Shown piece after piece: positions 36,150 through 45,312 of a stretch of 64,000 nt of DNA. This DNA is from CAIYRG01 sp036273455 (lineage in GTDB: Bacteria > Pseudomonadota > Alphaproteobacteria > Micropepsales > Micropepsaceae): contig DASUHP010000133.1 of assembly GCA_036273455.1 (NCBI GenBank), positions 1-64,000 on the forward strand, in the 5' to 3' direction. Within the stretch, counting starts at the first letter, position 1. Each line of letters opens with the position of its first letter. The translations under genes were made by a program, and so were the position numbers. The notes below the pieces were generated by a model that saw only the letters and a list, made by a program, of their open reading frames with translations, did no database searches and had not been told where the DNA came from.

Positions 36150-37685
36150 CTACTTGCTGAGTCCGAGTTTCTCGTCCCCGGAACGCTGTAGGACGACGTT
36201 GACGCCGGATTTATCGAGCGGCGTTGCGCCCAGCTTGAGAAGTAGCTTGGCGGTGTCCTCCCGGTATCTGCGCGGAATCTGAAGCCGGCGCGCGCCGATT
36301 TCCTTGGTTAGGACGGATAGCGAAATGCTCAGAGGCGTCTGCCCAAAACTGTCCTTCTGATCGATCTTGGCGCCCTTGCTCACCAGGTATTCGATGTCCG
36401 GATTGATGCCCTGATAGGTGGCAGCGTGCAACGCGGTCCAGCCGAATTGTCCGGCGGCATTGACGTCGGCGCCATGTTCTACCAGATACTTTAACGTCGG
36501 GGTCGACAGTGACCGCTCTTCGGGCTCTCTCATCCTCTGTACATCCGTCCCGGCACCGGCAGCCATGATCAATGGCGTGGTACCTTGTTCAGTCGGAATG
36601 TTGGGATCTGCGCCGGCATCGACCAAAGCTTTGATCACCGCGAGGTTGCTGGTCTCGGCCGCCAGAAGCAGTGGTGTTGAACCCTGCAGGGTGATTTCGG
36701 TCACGGTGAGCGCAGTCCGGCGCTTCAATGCAACTCCAGAGCCTTTTTTGACTTCGTCGGCAGCCTTTGCCCTGTCCTGCTTGATGCGAAGATTCGGATT
36801 CGCGCCGTGCTTGAGAAGCGACTTGACGATCACCAGCGTTGCGTCTTGCCGCTCGAAGTCGATTCCATAATCCGAGTCCCGCACGGCGCGATGCAAGGCG
36901 GCGTAACCATCCGAATCCACCAGGTTGGGATCGGCACCACCGTCGAGCAGCGCGTCCACCGCCTTCACCTGACCCATGGCGCTGGCGATTAACAAGGGTG
37001 TCAACTGGGTTTTGGGCTGGGCTTCATTCGCGTTTGCGCCGGCCTTCAGGAGAATACGAGCACTGTCCGCGTCTCCCTGCTGGGCGGCAAACATCAGCGG
37101 GGTGAAGCCGGTCTTCGATGCGAGACCGACGTCGGCGCCGTGTTTGACGAGTTCATCGACAATCGCGACCTGACGTTTGGAAAGAGCCCACATCAGGGCG
37201 GTCTGTCCGCCCATGGACTCCTGCGCATTGGGTTTTGCACCGCCTGCGAGCAGGGCGCGAACGGTGTCGACATTGCCCCGGCCGGCGGCCGCCATGAGCG
37301 GCGTTTCGCCTGACATGATCGCCATATTGGGATCCGCGCCGGCGGCCAGCAGTTTTTTGGCCATGGCGGAATCCTGCTGCTCGGCTGCCGCGTAAAGCGC
37401 CGTTGCACCAAATTCATTGGCCGACTTCGCGCTGGCGCCAGCATGCAGAAGGAGATCCGCCATCGCCAGATCGTTGCGCGAGGCCGCCCAGACCAGCGCT
37501 GCCGTACCTTCTGCGCCGGAGATATCTTTCTTTGGCAGGCTCGCGAGCAGCGACTGCACGGCTGCACGGTCCCCTTCCCTGGCCGCAGTTACCAGCGACA
37601 TATCGCTCCCGCCGGCTGCGAGTGCGGTACCGGCAAGAATCGTCGAGCACATCAGTGCCGCCAGAATCGTTGCTCTCGTGCTCAT
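36150..37685 (-). CDS. exported ankyrin-repeat protein
   Basis: 511 residues. A signal peptide (MSTRATILAALMCSTILAGTALA) directs it to the periplasm, which is less common for ankyrin proteins. About 11-12 ankyrin repeats follow, with the consensus TPL-x2-AA and LL-x2-GA-x-(P/D)-N visible throughout (GETPLMAAAGRGNVDTVRALL, for example). One loop (about residues 300-330) is longer and charged. Such arrays bind partner proteins. The operon partners are the Tat-exported DUF1552 protein and the haem-binding DUF1592 protein, so a periplasmic scaffold role is plausible. It ends at a strong terminator. Confidence 0.9.
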   Translation of the reverse strand: MSTRATILAALMCSTILAGTALAAGGSDMSLVTAAREGDRAAVQSLLASLPKKDISGAEGTAALVWAASRNDLAMADLLLHAGASAKSANEFGATALYAAAEQQDSAMAKKLLAAGADPNMAIMSGETPLMAAAGRGNVDTVRALLAGGAKPNAQESMGGQTALMWALSKRQVAIVDELVKHGADVGLASKTGFTPLMFAAQQGDADSARILLKAGANANEAQPKTQLTPLLIASAMGQVKAVDALLDGGADPNLVDSDGYAALHRAVRDSDYGIDFERQDATLVIVKSLLKHGANPNLRIKQDRAKAADEVKKGSGVALKRRTALTVTEITLQGSTPLLLAAETSNLAVIKALVDAGADPNIPTEQGTTPLIMAAGAGTDVQRMREPEERSLSTPTLKYLVEHGADVNAAGQFGWTALHAATYQGINPDIEYLVSKGAKIDQKDSFGQTPLSISLSVLTKEIGARRLQIPRRYREDTAKLLLKLGATPLDKSGVNVVLQRSGDEKLGLSK

Positions 37686-37720
37686 CGCAATTCTCCCTGG
37701 GCTTAATTTCGTTGGAGGAA

Positions 37721-37754
37721 ATCAGTGGTCTCCGCTTTCGCGGGGACCACTGAT
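37721..37754 (-). other. strong intercistronic hairpin between DUF1552 and ankyrin genes
   Basis: ATCAGTGGTCTCCGC (37721-37735) and GCGGGGACCACTGAT (37740-37754) form a 15-base stem with one G-U/mismatch position and a four-base loop. In the minus-strand transcript it stands just after the DUF1552 stop. No U-run follows, so it looks more like an mRNA-stabilising or processing hairpin, or a partial terminator, than a full one. A GGAGAA ribosome site for the ankyrin gene lies further on. Confidence 0.6.
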
Positions 37755-37761
37755 CTGACAT

Positions 37762-39126
37762 TCAGATTTTTGCCACTTTGGTTTGACCCGTCGGCAGCTC
37801 AAGCCGCCCGGTGCTGTCTCCCAACCTGTCCACATGGGGCACACCTGCCTTGTCCAGCATGGTCAGCAGGAGATTGGTCATCGGTGTACGGTTCGGGTAC
37901 TTGACGTGCACTCCGCCCTTGATGCCGCCAATACCACTGGCGACCAGCACCAGGGGCAGGTTGGTATAAAGGTGCAGGTTGGCGTCGCTCAGGGCCGCAC
38001 CGTAAAGGATCATCGAGTGATCAAGCAGCGATCCATCGCCATCCTTGGTGTCGCGCAGCTTGCCGAGATAGTAAGCGAGCATCTTGGTGTGCAAGCCGTT
38101 GATCGCGATGGTCTTCACCTGCTTCTCGCGATCGCCCTGGTGGTGCGTGCACGGATGATGGGCATCGCCAAATCCCAATTCGGGATAGGCGCGGCCGCTC
38201 ATCTCATGGCCCATCTGGAAGGTGATGACTCGCGTCAGGTCGGTTTGCCAGGCAAGGACCATCAGATCGGCCATCAACCGGAAATAATCCGAAAACACCT
38301 CCGGCGCGCCGACCGGGCTTCCGACCGGCAGGGCGTGTACGTCCTGCTTCTCCGCCAGTTGCATGCGCCGCTCGACATCACGAATCGCATCCAGGTACTG
38401 GTCGATCTTGGCGCGATCCGTCCCGCCGACCTTCAGGCGCATGTTCTTGACGTCCGCACTGACCGCATCAAGGATGCTTTCATCCTCGCGCCTGATGGCC
38501 AAACGCGCTTTCGGATCGGTGCCTCCGTCGCCGAAGAGTCGCTCAAACACAGCGCGTGGCCGGTTCTCCATCGGGAGTGGTGTGGTGTCGTTGCGCCAGG
38601 AGATTGTGTCGTAATAGGCGCAGCCATAGGCCGACTCGCAGGCGCCGACGATCTCTGCCGACTCCAGGCCGATTTCAAGCGATGCGAGCTGGGTCGATTT
38701 ACCGAATTCTCTTGCTGCGAGCTGGTCGACCGAAATTCCGGCATGGATATCTGCGCCGGAGGTCATCTTCGCGTGCGTGCCTGTCAGCCATGCAGTGCAG
38801 GCGCGCGGATGATCTCCGCCCACCTCGCCGTCACGGCCCGCCGCTTGCTGTTGATCAAGCCCGGCGATGACCACCATGCGGTCGCGGAAGGCCTCCAGCG
38901 GCTGGAGCGTCGGGGTCATCTCCCAGCCGACACCGTCGGTCTTGGGCGACCATTCATGGCCGAGATCGAATATCCCGTTCGGGACCTCCATGAATGCCAT
39001 GCGAATTGGTCGCGCCGCAGGGGTGGCAAAGGCCGGCGTCATTGCGTCCAACATCGGCAAGGCAAGCGCCGCACCAGTACCCCGTAAGAAAGTCCGACGG
39101 GGAATCGAAATCTTAGAGATTACCAT
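37762..39126 (-). CDS. DUF1552 family protein, Tat-exported
   Basis: 454 residues. The N-terminus has a twin-arginine signal (SIPRRTFLRGTGAALALPML, Arg10-Arg11), so it is exported folded, often a sign of a cofactor or metal site. The body fits DUF1552, with MEVPNGIFDLGHEWSP, HPRACTAWLTGTHAK, DVERRMQLAEKQ, GFGDAHHPCTHHQGD with a His/Cys-rich motif, and a conserved end. DUF1552 is distantly related to sulfatase-like DUF1501 proteins; its activity is not established. Its start overlaps the DUF1592-type gene by 14 bases, and these two families commonly occur as a pair. Confidence 0.87.
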   Translation of the reverse strand: MVISKISIPRRTFLRGTGAALALPMLDAMTPAFATPAARPIRMAFMEVPNGIFDLGHEWSPKTDGVGWEMTPTLQPLEAFRDRMVVIAGLDQQQAAGRDGEVGGDHPRACTAWLTGTHAKMTSGADIHAGISVDQLAAREFGKSTQLASLEIGLESAEIVGACESAYGCAYYDTISWRNDTTPLPMENRPRAVFERLFGDGGTDPKARLAIRREDESILDAVSADVKNMRLKVGGTDRAKIDQYLDAIRDVERRMQLAEKQDVHALPVGSPVGAPEVFSDYFRLMADLMVLAWQTDLTRVITFQMGHEMSGRAYPELGFGDAHHPCTHHQGDREKQVKTIAINGLHTKMLAYYLGKLRDTKDGDGSLLDHSMILYGAALSDANLHLYTNLPLVLVASGIGGIKGGVHVKYPNRTPMTNLLLTMLDKAGVPHVDRLGDSTGRLELPTGQTKVAKI

Positions 39127-41512
39127 CTTTGACTCTCCTCATTTGGAAGGGAGTACTGTTGACGATACCAAGAATGATGTCGGACCATTTTTGGTCATCC
39201 GCAGAAGCATCCCGGACGATTTTGCGAATCACTGGGCGATCGTATTCCTCAACGCCGCGGCCCAACGCATAAGTCAGCAGCCGCTCGGTGAAGGTCTCGA
39301 CGAACATCTCTTTTTTCTTCAGCAGAAGTTCACGCAAGCCGGCCGGCCCATTGAAGGACGAACCGTCAGGCAGCTTGCCGGAGGCATCAATCGGTCCCAT
39401 TCCGGCGCCGGTGGAATCACGCCAGGAACCAATCCCATCGAAATTGTCCAGCGCGAAACCGAGCGAGTCCATCTGCGCATGGCAAGCCGCACAAGCAGGA
39501 TTGGACCGGTGCAATTCCATGCGTTGGCGCATGGTCAGTTTCTGCGTGGACTCATCCTCCTTCAATGACGGGACATTGGCAGGTGGTGGAGGTGGCGGCG
39601 TGCCGAGAAGTTGTTCCAGAACCCATTTGCCGCGGATGGTTGGCGCTGTGCGGTTCGGATAGGAGGTCACCGCGAGGATGCTCGCCTGTCCAAGCAGGCC
39701 GAAACGATTCGGGTTCGTGAGCTTCACGCGGCGAAATTCGGTGCCGTAAATGCCCTTGATCCCATAATGCTCGGCCATCCGCTGATTGAGAAAAGTGTAG
39801 TCCGTCTTCAGCAGGTTCGCGACGCTGTGATCCTCTTTGACTTCGTTCTCAACCAGAAGCTCGGTCTCGGTTTGCATGGACCGGCGCAAATTCTCGTCCC
39901 AGGTCAGGAAAGTCGAGGTGTCCGGCGAAATCCGTTCGATATTGCGCAAGAACAGCCATTGGCCGACAAAGTTCTTGATCAATGCGTCCGAGCGGGAATC
40001 CGCCATCATGCGCTTGACCTGCGCCTTCAGGACTGAAGGATCGTGGAGCTGTCCCTTCTCGGCCACTGCGAGCAGCTCGTCGTCAGGAATGCTGCTCCAA
40101 AGGAAGAACGACAGCCGGGATGCAAGGTCGATGTCGCTGATCCGGTAGACGTTCCCGGGAGCGGCATTTGCCGGATCGAGCTCCTCGCGGAAGAGGAACT
40201 GGGGCGACACCAGTATCTTCTGCAAGGCCAGTCTGATGCCCGACTCGAAACCGCCCTCCTGCGCACCTTCTTTGTAGAGCTTAAGCAGTTCGGATGTGTC
40301 GTCGGTGGTTACGGGTCGCCGATAGGCGTGCCGCGCGAGGTTCGACAGGATTTTTTCCGCACACGCCATTTCATCGGCCGATGCGGACGGATGGCAGATG
40401 AAAATTCTTTCCCGGCTCGGTGTGTCGCCCGGTCCTTTGACGTTGAACGGCCCGGCAACCGTGACGCCGCCCACACCTTCGAAATAGGTCTGAACATCAT
40501 CGTCGCGGACTTTGTCGATGATGCCTTCTCTAAGCAGCGTATCCTTGAGGAATGTCGCGCCTATTTCATGGGTGCCGGCTTTGACCGGCAGGCGGACCCT
40601 TAGTCCCGCATCGGGTGGCGTTCCCGCGCCGAGCACGATTTTCTTTGCGCTGCGCGGAAGGTCGAAGAGCTGGAGCCGTTGATCATCAAGCATGAGATCG
40701 AGCTTGCGATCCCGCTCGAAGCCCAGATATTCGTCGTTGCGATTCCGTTGCAGGGTGACAGAGATCTCATATTCACCATCAACCGGGAAATAATGGCTGA
40801 TGGCGGCGCCCCCTCGCGAACCTACCGGCTCGACTCCGTCCAGGCGGTTGTCCTGGGTTAGTCCGTGCGGAACGGTATAGGTCTGATACGCGACCGGTAT
40901 ATCCATATCGCCGACCGCAGTCCGGCTGACCTTGCGGGCTACCGACAAATACCGTTCGAGCAGTACAGGGGATGTCTGCAGGACATCCCCGATATTGTCG
41001 AAGCCGTAACCGATGTCATCGGCCGGCAGCAAATCCGCGACGTCAATTTCCAGCCCGAGCATATCGCGAACTGCGTTCGCGTATTCCGTCCGGTTTAGGC
41101 GATGCAGTGTGGGGCGTCCGGGATTGGGCCTGAGCTGTGCCACGCGATCGCGTTCGGATTCAATCGACGAGATGAGCGCGTCGTAGGTCGCGGGCGTTGG
41201 CCGCGGCATTCCGACCGGCGGCATCGCTCGGCTGCGCAGCTTGACCAGAATCTTTTCCCAAGTCTCGCCATGCACATCAAGATGCGAAAGATCCAATGTC
41301 TCCAAATTCAATTTTGCCCGCGCCTTGGGACCGAAATGGCAGGTGTCGCAATAGACCTTGGTCGTCTGCCAAAAAGTCTGCTGATCGAAAGCCGCCTGAT
41401 GCGCCGTTGGTATCGGGGAAGACGGTTTTTCGGCACGCGAGGATGCAACCGGCAGTAGAGCCGTGCTCGCGAGCAACATGCCAATTGCGCCGAATGTGCG
41501 GGTTCGACTCAC
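39113..41512 (-). CDS. DUF1587/DUF1592/DUF1588/DUF1585 multidomain cytochrome-c-like protein
   Basis: 799 residues from GTG 41512, preferred over ATG 41584 because GGGAGAG lies five bases before it and the signal peptide (to ASSRA) then sits at the N-terminus. Two c-type haem motifs are present: CDTCH at residues 55-59 and CAACH near 674-678. Between them are the domains usual for this family: LHRLNRTEYANAVRDMLGLE (DUF1587), HAYRRPVTTDD (DUF1595), a DUF1592 region with SRLSFFLWSSIPDDEL, and RFGLLGQASILAVTSYPNRT (DUF1588). DUF1585 follows. It is periplasmic. Function is unknown; electron transfer or oxidation linked to DUF1552 is often supposed. Confidence 0.88.
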   Translation of the reverse strand: MSRTRTFGAIGMLLASTALLPVASSRAEKPSSPIPTAHQAAFDQQTFWQTTKVYCDTCHFGPKARAKLNLETLDLSHLDVHGETWEKILVKLRSRAMPPVGMPRPTPATYDALISSIESERDRVAQLRPNPGRPTLHRLNRTEYANAVRDMLGLEIDVADLLPADDIGYGFDNIGDVLQTSPVLLERYLSVARKVSRTAVGDMDIPVAYQTYTVPHGLTQDNRLDGVEPVGSRGGAAISHYFPVDGEYEISVTLQRNRNDEYLGFERDRKLDLMLDDQRLQLFDLPRSAKKIVLGAGTPPDAGLRVRLPVKAGTHEIGATFLKDTLLREGIIDKVRDDDVQTYFEGVGGVTVAGPFNVKGPGDTPSRERIFICHPSASADEMACAEKILSNLARHAYRRPVTTDDTSELLKLYKEGAQEGGFESGIRLALQKILVSPQFLFREELDPANAAPGNVYRISDIDLASRLSFFLWSSIPDDELLAVAEKGQLHDPSVLKAQVKRMMADSRSDALIKNFVGQWLFLRNIERISPDTSTFLTWDENLRRSMQTETELLVENEVKEDHSVANLLKTDYTFLNQRMAEHYGIKGIYGTEFRRVKLTNPNRFGLLGQASILAVTSYPNRTAPTIRGKWVLEQLLGTPPPPPPANVPSLKEDESTQKLTMRQRMELHRSNPACAACHAQMDSLGFALDNFDGIGSWRDSTGAGMGPIDASGKLPDGSSFNGPAGLRELLLKKKEMFVETFTERLLTYALGRGVEEYDRPVIRKIVRDASADDQKWSDIILGIVNSTPFQMRRVKDGNL

Positions 41513-41676
41513 TAGATCTCTCCCACTGATGGCAACATCGCAAATTTGTGTGAACAGGCTACTCCCGGGCCTGGCTGCCGGCAAGACTTACAGTTGTGGT
41601 TCCGCGGCCTTTTCGCGTCTTTTTTGAAAGCTGTCCGGTCAGCTGGTACGGTTGCCGTTCTGGCACGGAGTAAACC

Positions 41677-43872
41677 ATGGGGATGAGATTCCCGGGCTCA
41701 TTGGAATGGCTGCACGGCATCTGCATCTTGCTGATGACGCTTGCCCTCGTTGCGCCGGCCAATGCTGAAAAAGGCAATCTGCGCCAACGGCTTGTGCCTG
41801 ACGTGATGGCGGTGGTCTATCCCGGCGCGGGGCGGCTTGGAGCCGAGGAAGGTTCTCCGCCGGCAATCCCGGTTTACAAAAATGATAAACTTGTCGCCTA
41901 CGTGTTTTCGACTTTCGATGTCATCGGCTCGCGGGGTTATTCTGCAACGCCCTTCGATGTGATCGCGGGCGTCGACCTGTCGGGGCGCATCACCGGCGCC
42001 AAGGTGGTGTTCCACACCGAACCTATTATTGTTGAAGATCCAGGCCGGCAGCGCGAGCTCGATCGCTTTCTTGCCCACGAAGCCGGCCGGCCCCTTGCCA
42101 GTATCATCAAGGCGCCACCACCGGATTACGTCGCCGGCGCGACCATCAGCTCGCGTGCCATGCATGCTGCCATCCTGGCGTCGGCGCGCCTGGTGCTCCG
42201 CGCAAGGCTCGCGCGTCGAGGCGCAAGCGGTTCGGCGGTCACAGCGGGTGTCGGCGGATCGGCAAGTGCTTCGGCGGCATCTGCTGTTGATCTGGACACA
42301 TTCAGCGTCAGATCATTGGATGAGCTCGTAGCCGAGGGAGCGGTGGCGCGGCGCAGGGTCACTTCGGGTGAGGTTGCAGCCGCTCTCGCCAAACAGGGCG
42401 CGTCCAGTGCGAAGCTCGACTGGCCACTCAGCAAGGATGACGATCTCTATATCGAATTCGTCACCGCACTGGCCACGCCCGCTGCCATCGGCGGCAATCT
42501 GCTCGGCATGGTGAACCTGGAGGAATACAAAAGCCAACTTCCGGCCAGCGCCCAGGCAATCATTGTCGCGTCCAGAGGCCCCTATGATTTTATCGGGACC
42601 AAATATGTAGAGGCTTCGGAGGGTTACCGTTTTGACCGATTGCGTCTGATTCAGGGCGGACGGACTTTCCGATTCGTTCAGAACGACTACACATTTGCCC
42701 TGCCGATGCCGGGCTATCAGGCCGCGGGACTGTTCCAGCTTCCCACCAATTCAGGCTTCGACCCCAAAAAGCCGTGGCGGCTTGAACTCTTGGTCAACAG
42801 CGCCGGAACACCGGCGGTAACGGTGCCATTCGGGGTTGATTACAAGCTACCCGAGAGCCTGCCCGGCAACACCAATCCCGCAGCAAGCGAACCGGCGACA
42901 CAGGATGCGGCTCTCCAGCCCGCGCTCGAAGCCGATCTCGATTCCACGCCGCCCACCCCTGCCTGGGTGGAGGCATGGAGCGAGGCTCGTCTGAATGTCG
43001 TGATCCTGGTGGTGCTGTTATCCGCGCTGACCGCGATCTTTGTTTTCCAGACGCAGCTCGCGCGGCACCGTCTGGCGCACATGCTCGTGCGCAAGGCCTT
43101 TCTCCTGACGGTTCTGGTCTGGCTCGGCTGGACCGCCGGCGTCCAGCTCTCGATCGTCAATGTCATGAATTATGCGAAAGGCCCGTTCGAACATCTGGAG
43201 CTCGGCTTTTATCTCGCCGAACCACTGATGGTGATTGTCGCGGGCTATACGCTCGTCTCATTGCTGCTGATCGGGCGCGGCGTGTTCTGCGGTTGGCTGT
43301 GTCCGTTCGGCGCCTTGCAGGAGCTGCTCGGTCAGTTGGCCAAAGCACTTGGCGTGCCGCAATGGAATCCGCCGCCGTCGCTGGAGAAGCACTTGTGGAT
43401 GGGGAAGTACATAGCCGCCGCGGCCGTGCTGTTGCTGGTGTTATCGGGCTTCGACGCCAGCGGGGCGACCACAGAGATCGAGCCGTTCAAAACAGCGATC
43501 ACATCGAAATTCCTGCGCGCGTGGCCTTTCGTGATCTATGCGGGCACAGTGCTGGCGATCGGCATGTTCTCGGAGCGGGCGTTTTGCCGATTTCTCTGCC
43601 CGCTCGGAGGCGTGCTCGCATTTCTCGATCGGCTGCACCTGCTCAATCTGCTCAAGCGCCGGCCGGAATGCGGTAGCCCCTGCCGGTTGTGCGAACGCGT
43701 ATGTCCCGTGCGCGCAATTTTACCGTCAGGCAGGATCGTCACGTCCGAGTGCTTTCAGTGTCTGGATTGCCAAGTCGAGTATTATGACGACAAGCGTTGT
43801 CCGCCATTGGTGCGCGCCGTGAAGCTGCGCAACGCGACGCCGCAGGCTGCCATTGTGGTGGAAAATGCCTGA
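41677..43872 (+). CDS. NosR/NirI-like membrane flavo-iron-sulfur protein
   Basis: 731 residues with the NosR layout. A signal sequence (to ANA) precedes a periplasmic FMN-binding domain whose attachment motif DYVAGATISS puts the flavinylated Thr at about residue 156. Several membrane helices follow, with the hallmark GVFCGWLCPFGALQE and RAFCRFLCPLGGVLA. The C-terminal ferredoxin part has Cys669/672/676 with CERVCP and Cys692/695/698/708. NosR family members pass electrons from quinol to periplasmic acceptors. No nosZ, nosD or other nos gene is visible. It is divergent from the DUF1592/DUF1552 operon, 165 bases away, and followed by apbE. Confidence 0.9.
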   Translation: MGMRFPGSLEWLHGICILLMTLALVAPANAEKGNLRQRLVPDVMAVVYPGAGRLGAEEGSPPAIPVYKNDKLVAYVFSTFDVIGSRGYSATPFDVIAGVDLSGRITGAKVVFHTEPIIVEDPGRQRELDRFLAHEAGRPLASIIKAPPPDYVAGATISSRAMHAAILASARLVLRARLARRGASGSAVTAGVGGSASASAASAVDLDTFSVRSLDELVAEGAVARRRVTSGEVAAALAKQGASSAKLDWPLSKDDDLYIEFVTALATPAAIGGNLLGMVNLEEYKSQLPASAQAIIVASRGPYDFIGTKYVEASEGYRFDRLRLIQGGRTFRFVQNDYTFALPMPGYQAAGLFQLPTNSGFDPKKPWRLELLVNSAGTPAVTVPFGVDYKLPESLPGNTNPAASEPATQDAALQPALEADLDSTPPTPAWVEAWSEARLNVVILVVLLSALTAIFVFQTQLARHRLAHMLVRKAFLLTVLVWLGWTAGVQLSIVNVMNYAKGPFEHLELGFYLAEPLMVIVAGYTLVSLLLIGRGVFCGWLCPFGALQELLGQLAKALGVPQWNPPPSLEKHLWMGKYIAAAAVLLLVLSGFDASGATTEIEPFKTAITSKFLRAWPFVIYAGTVLAIGMFSERAFCRFLCPLGGVLAFLDRLHLLNLLKRRPECGSPCRLCERVCPVRAILPSGRIVTSECFQCLDCQVEYYDDKRCPPLVRAVKLRNATPQAAIVVENA

Positions 43873-44923
43873 CGAACAGCCCACGCAGCGCGACTCTGAT
43901 CGAATGGACTCTCGTCCGACACGCCGCCGCGCGTTGCGCATCGTGGCGGCTGTGGCCGGGCTTCCCGTGACAATCGCGAGCGTCCGCGCCATGGCGCCGA
44001 AGGGGCAGTTCTTCCGTTGGCATGGCGATGTGCTGGGCGCCGTATCGGAGCTTACGCTCTGGCACACCGACCCTGCCTTCGCGCGCACAACCATCATCAA
44101 AGTGCGCGAAGAGATCGAGCGTTTCGAAAAAATCTTCAGCCTCTATCGTGCCGATAGCGAAATCTCACGCCTCAACATGGTTGGCAGACTGGCAGAGCAG
44201 TCGCGCGAACTGACCGAGCTGATTGAGGAGAGCCAACGCTTGAGTCTGCTGTCGGGCGGCGCGTTCGACATTTCGGTGCAACCGTTGTGGCGGCTTTATG
44301 AAGCGCATTTCTGGTCGCACACCGATAAGTCTGCGGACATCCTCGCCAAAGCCCATGACGTAGCGCACCGCCTGGTGGATTTTCGTTCCATCGATACCGG
44401 CACGAAGAGAATCCAATTCGGGCGCGCCGGCATGGGAATTACGCTGAACGGCATTGCGCAAGGCTACATCACCGATGCGATTGCCGACATGCTGCGCAAT
44501 GAAGGCTTCGAAACTGCCGTCGTTGATTTGGGTGAGTTTCGCACGCTCGGCCACCATCCCGATGGGCGCCCGTGGCGGCTCGGCATCCAGGACGGCAGGC
44601 GCCCAAATGCTGTGAGCCGCACAATCGAGCTTGAGAATATGGCGCTCGCCGTATCGGGCGGCTATGGCACGGCGTTCGAGCCGAGCGGACGATTCCATCA
44701 CATTTTTAATCCGCATACCGGCGCGAGCGCGAATAGCCTCGTGCAGGTCGCGGTGATTGGGCCGAGAGCGACGGCGGCGGATGGGCTCGCCACCGCGATC
44801 TGCGTAGCAGGCGAAGCTGTTACGCCGGCGCTGCTCGCCGCCTATCCGGGCACCGGGGCAATCGTTACGCGGCCGGACGGCACCTCCGTTACTTTCGCTG
44901 CAGATGAACCGATCGCGGGGTGA
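43865..44923 (+). CDS. apbE: FAD:protein FMN transferase (ApbE/NosX-like)
   Basis: 352 residues from ATG 43865, which overlaps the NosR-like stop by eight bases. It attaches FMN from FAD to a Thr of periplasmic flavoproteins. The N-terminus (RPTRRRALRIVAAVAGLP) is a twin-arginine type signal, so it acts in the periplasm. Family segments are IERFEKIFSLYRADSEISRLN, GGAFDISVQPLWRLY, GITLNGIAQGYITDAIADML and HHIFNPHTGASAN, plus an Asp/Thr site near ATAADGLATAICVAG. The obvious substrate is the FMN-binding domain of the gene just upstream. Confidence 0.93.
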   Translation: MPDEQPTQRDSDRMDSRPTRRRALRIVAAVAGLPVTIASVRAMAPKGQFFRWHGDVLGAVSELTLWHTDPAFARTTIIKVREEIERFEKIFSLYRADSEISRLNMVGRLAEQSRELTELIEESQRLSLLSGGAFDISVQPLWRLYEAHFWSHTDKSADILAKAHDVAHRLVDFRSIDTGTKRIQFGRAGMGITLNGIAQGYITDAIADMLRNEGFETAVVDLGEFRTLGHHPDGRPWRLGIQDGRRPNAVSRTIELENMALAVSGGYGTAFEPSGRFHHIFNPHTGASANSLVQVAVIGPRATAADGLATAICVAGEAVTPALLAAYPGTGAIVTRPDGTSVTFAADEPIAG

Positions 44924-44929
44924 GCTGCG

Positions 44930-45172
44930 TTAAACCGGTTTATTTTGATCGGGAAGTTTCGATCCTGGCAAGCCAGCATCGCAGAGCATCGCGATGTCCG
45001 CAGTGTGCGTCGAGAGCCGCTGCTTGAATTTTTCCATGGCGAGCCAGGTTCCGGCGATGCGAAGCCATTGGTCCGCCAATTCAACCGAGCGTGCCGTAAT
45101 TGCCCGTTGTAGACAATCGTCGGCGATCTGGTGGCACTTGCCGGTGCTGCTGGTCGAAGCCGAAGGTGTCAT
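44930..45172 (-). CDS. small hypothetical protein, alphaproteobacterial type
   Basis: 80 residues, no signal peptide. The core CLQRAITARSVELADQWLRIAGTWLAMEKF is helical and resembles many small rhizobial and related proteins with a Cys, Ala-rich helix and a final W-x2-(M/L)A-x3 stretch; their function is unknown. It is convergent with apbE, six bases away, and AAACCGGTTT (a 10-base palindrome) covers its 3' end. About 140 bases between it and the ketosynthase gene hold nothing I recognise. Confidence 0.55.
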   Translation of the reverse strand: MTPSASTSSTGKCHQIADDCLQRAITARSVELADQWLRIAGTWLAMEKFKQRLSTHTADIAMLCDAGLPGSKLPDQNKPV

Positions 45173-45312
45173 GCCACGGTAATGGCACTAGCGGAACCGG
45201 GTTCCTCTTTCTCGACACCCTGTGAAGGTTAAGGGGAATAGCCCCGCCAGCGCCTGGCGTGAACCTGTGCCCCGAACGCAAATGCCGCTGGATTGTGCGG
45301 CGGCGCGGTGGA

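Noticed and set aside
37783..39087. 434-codon open frame on the plus strand
   Set aside because: It is antisense to the DUF1552 gene, which has a Tat signal and family motifs. The antisense product has no recognisable domain.
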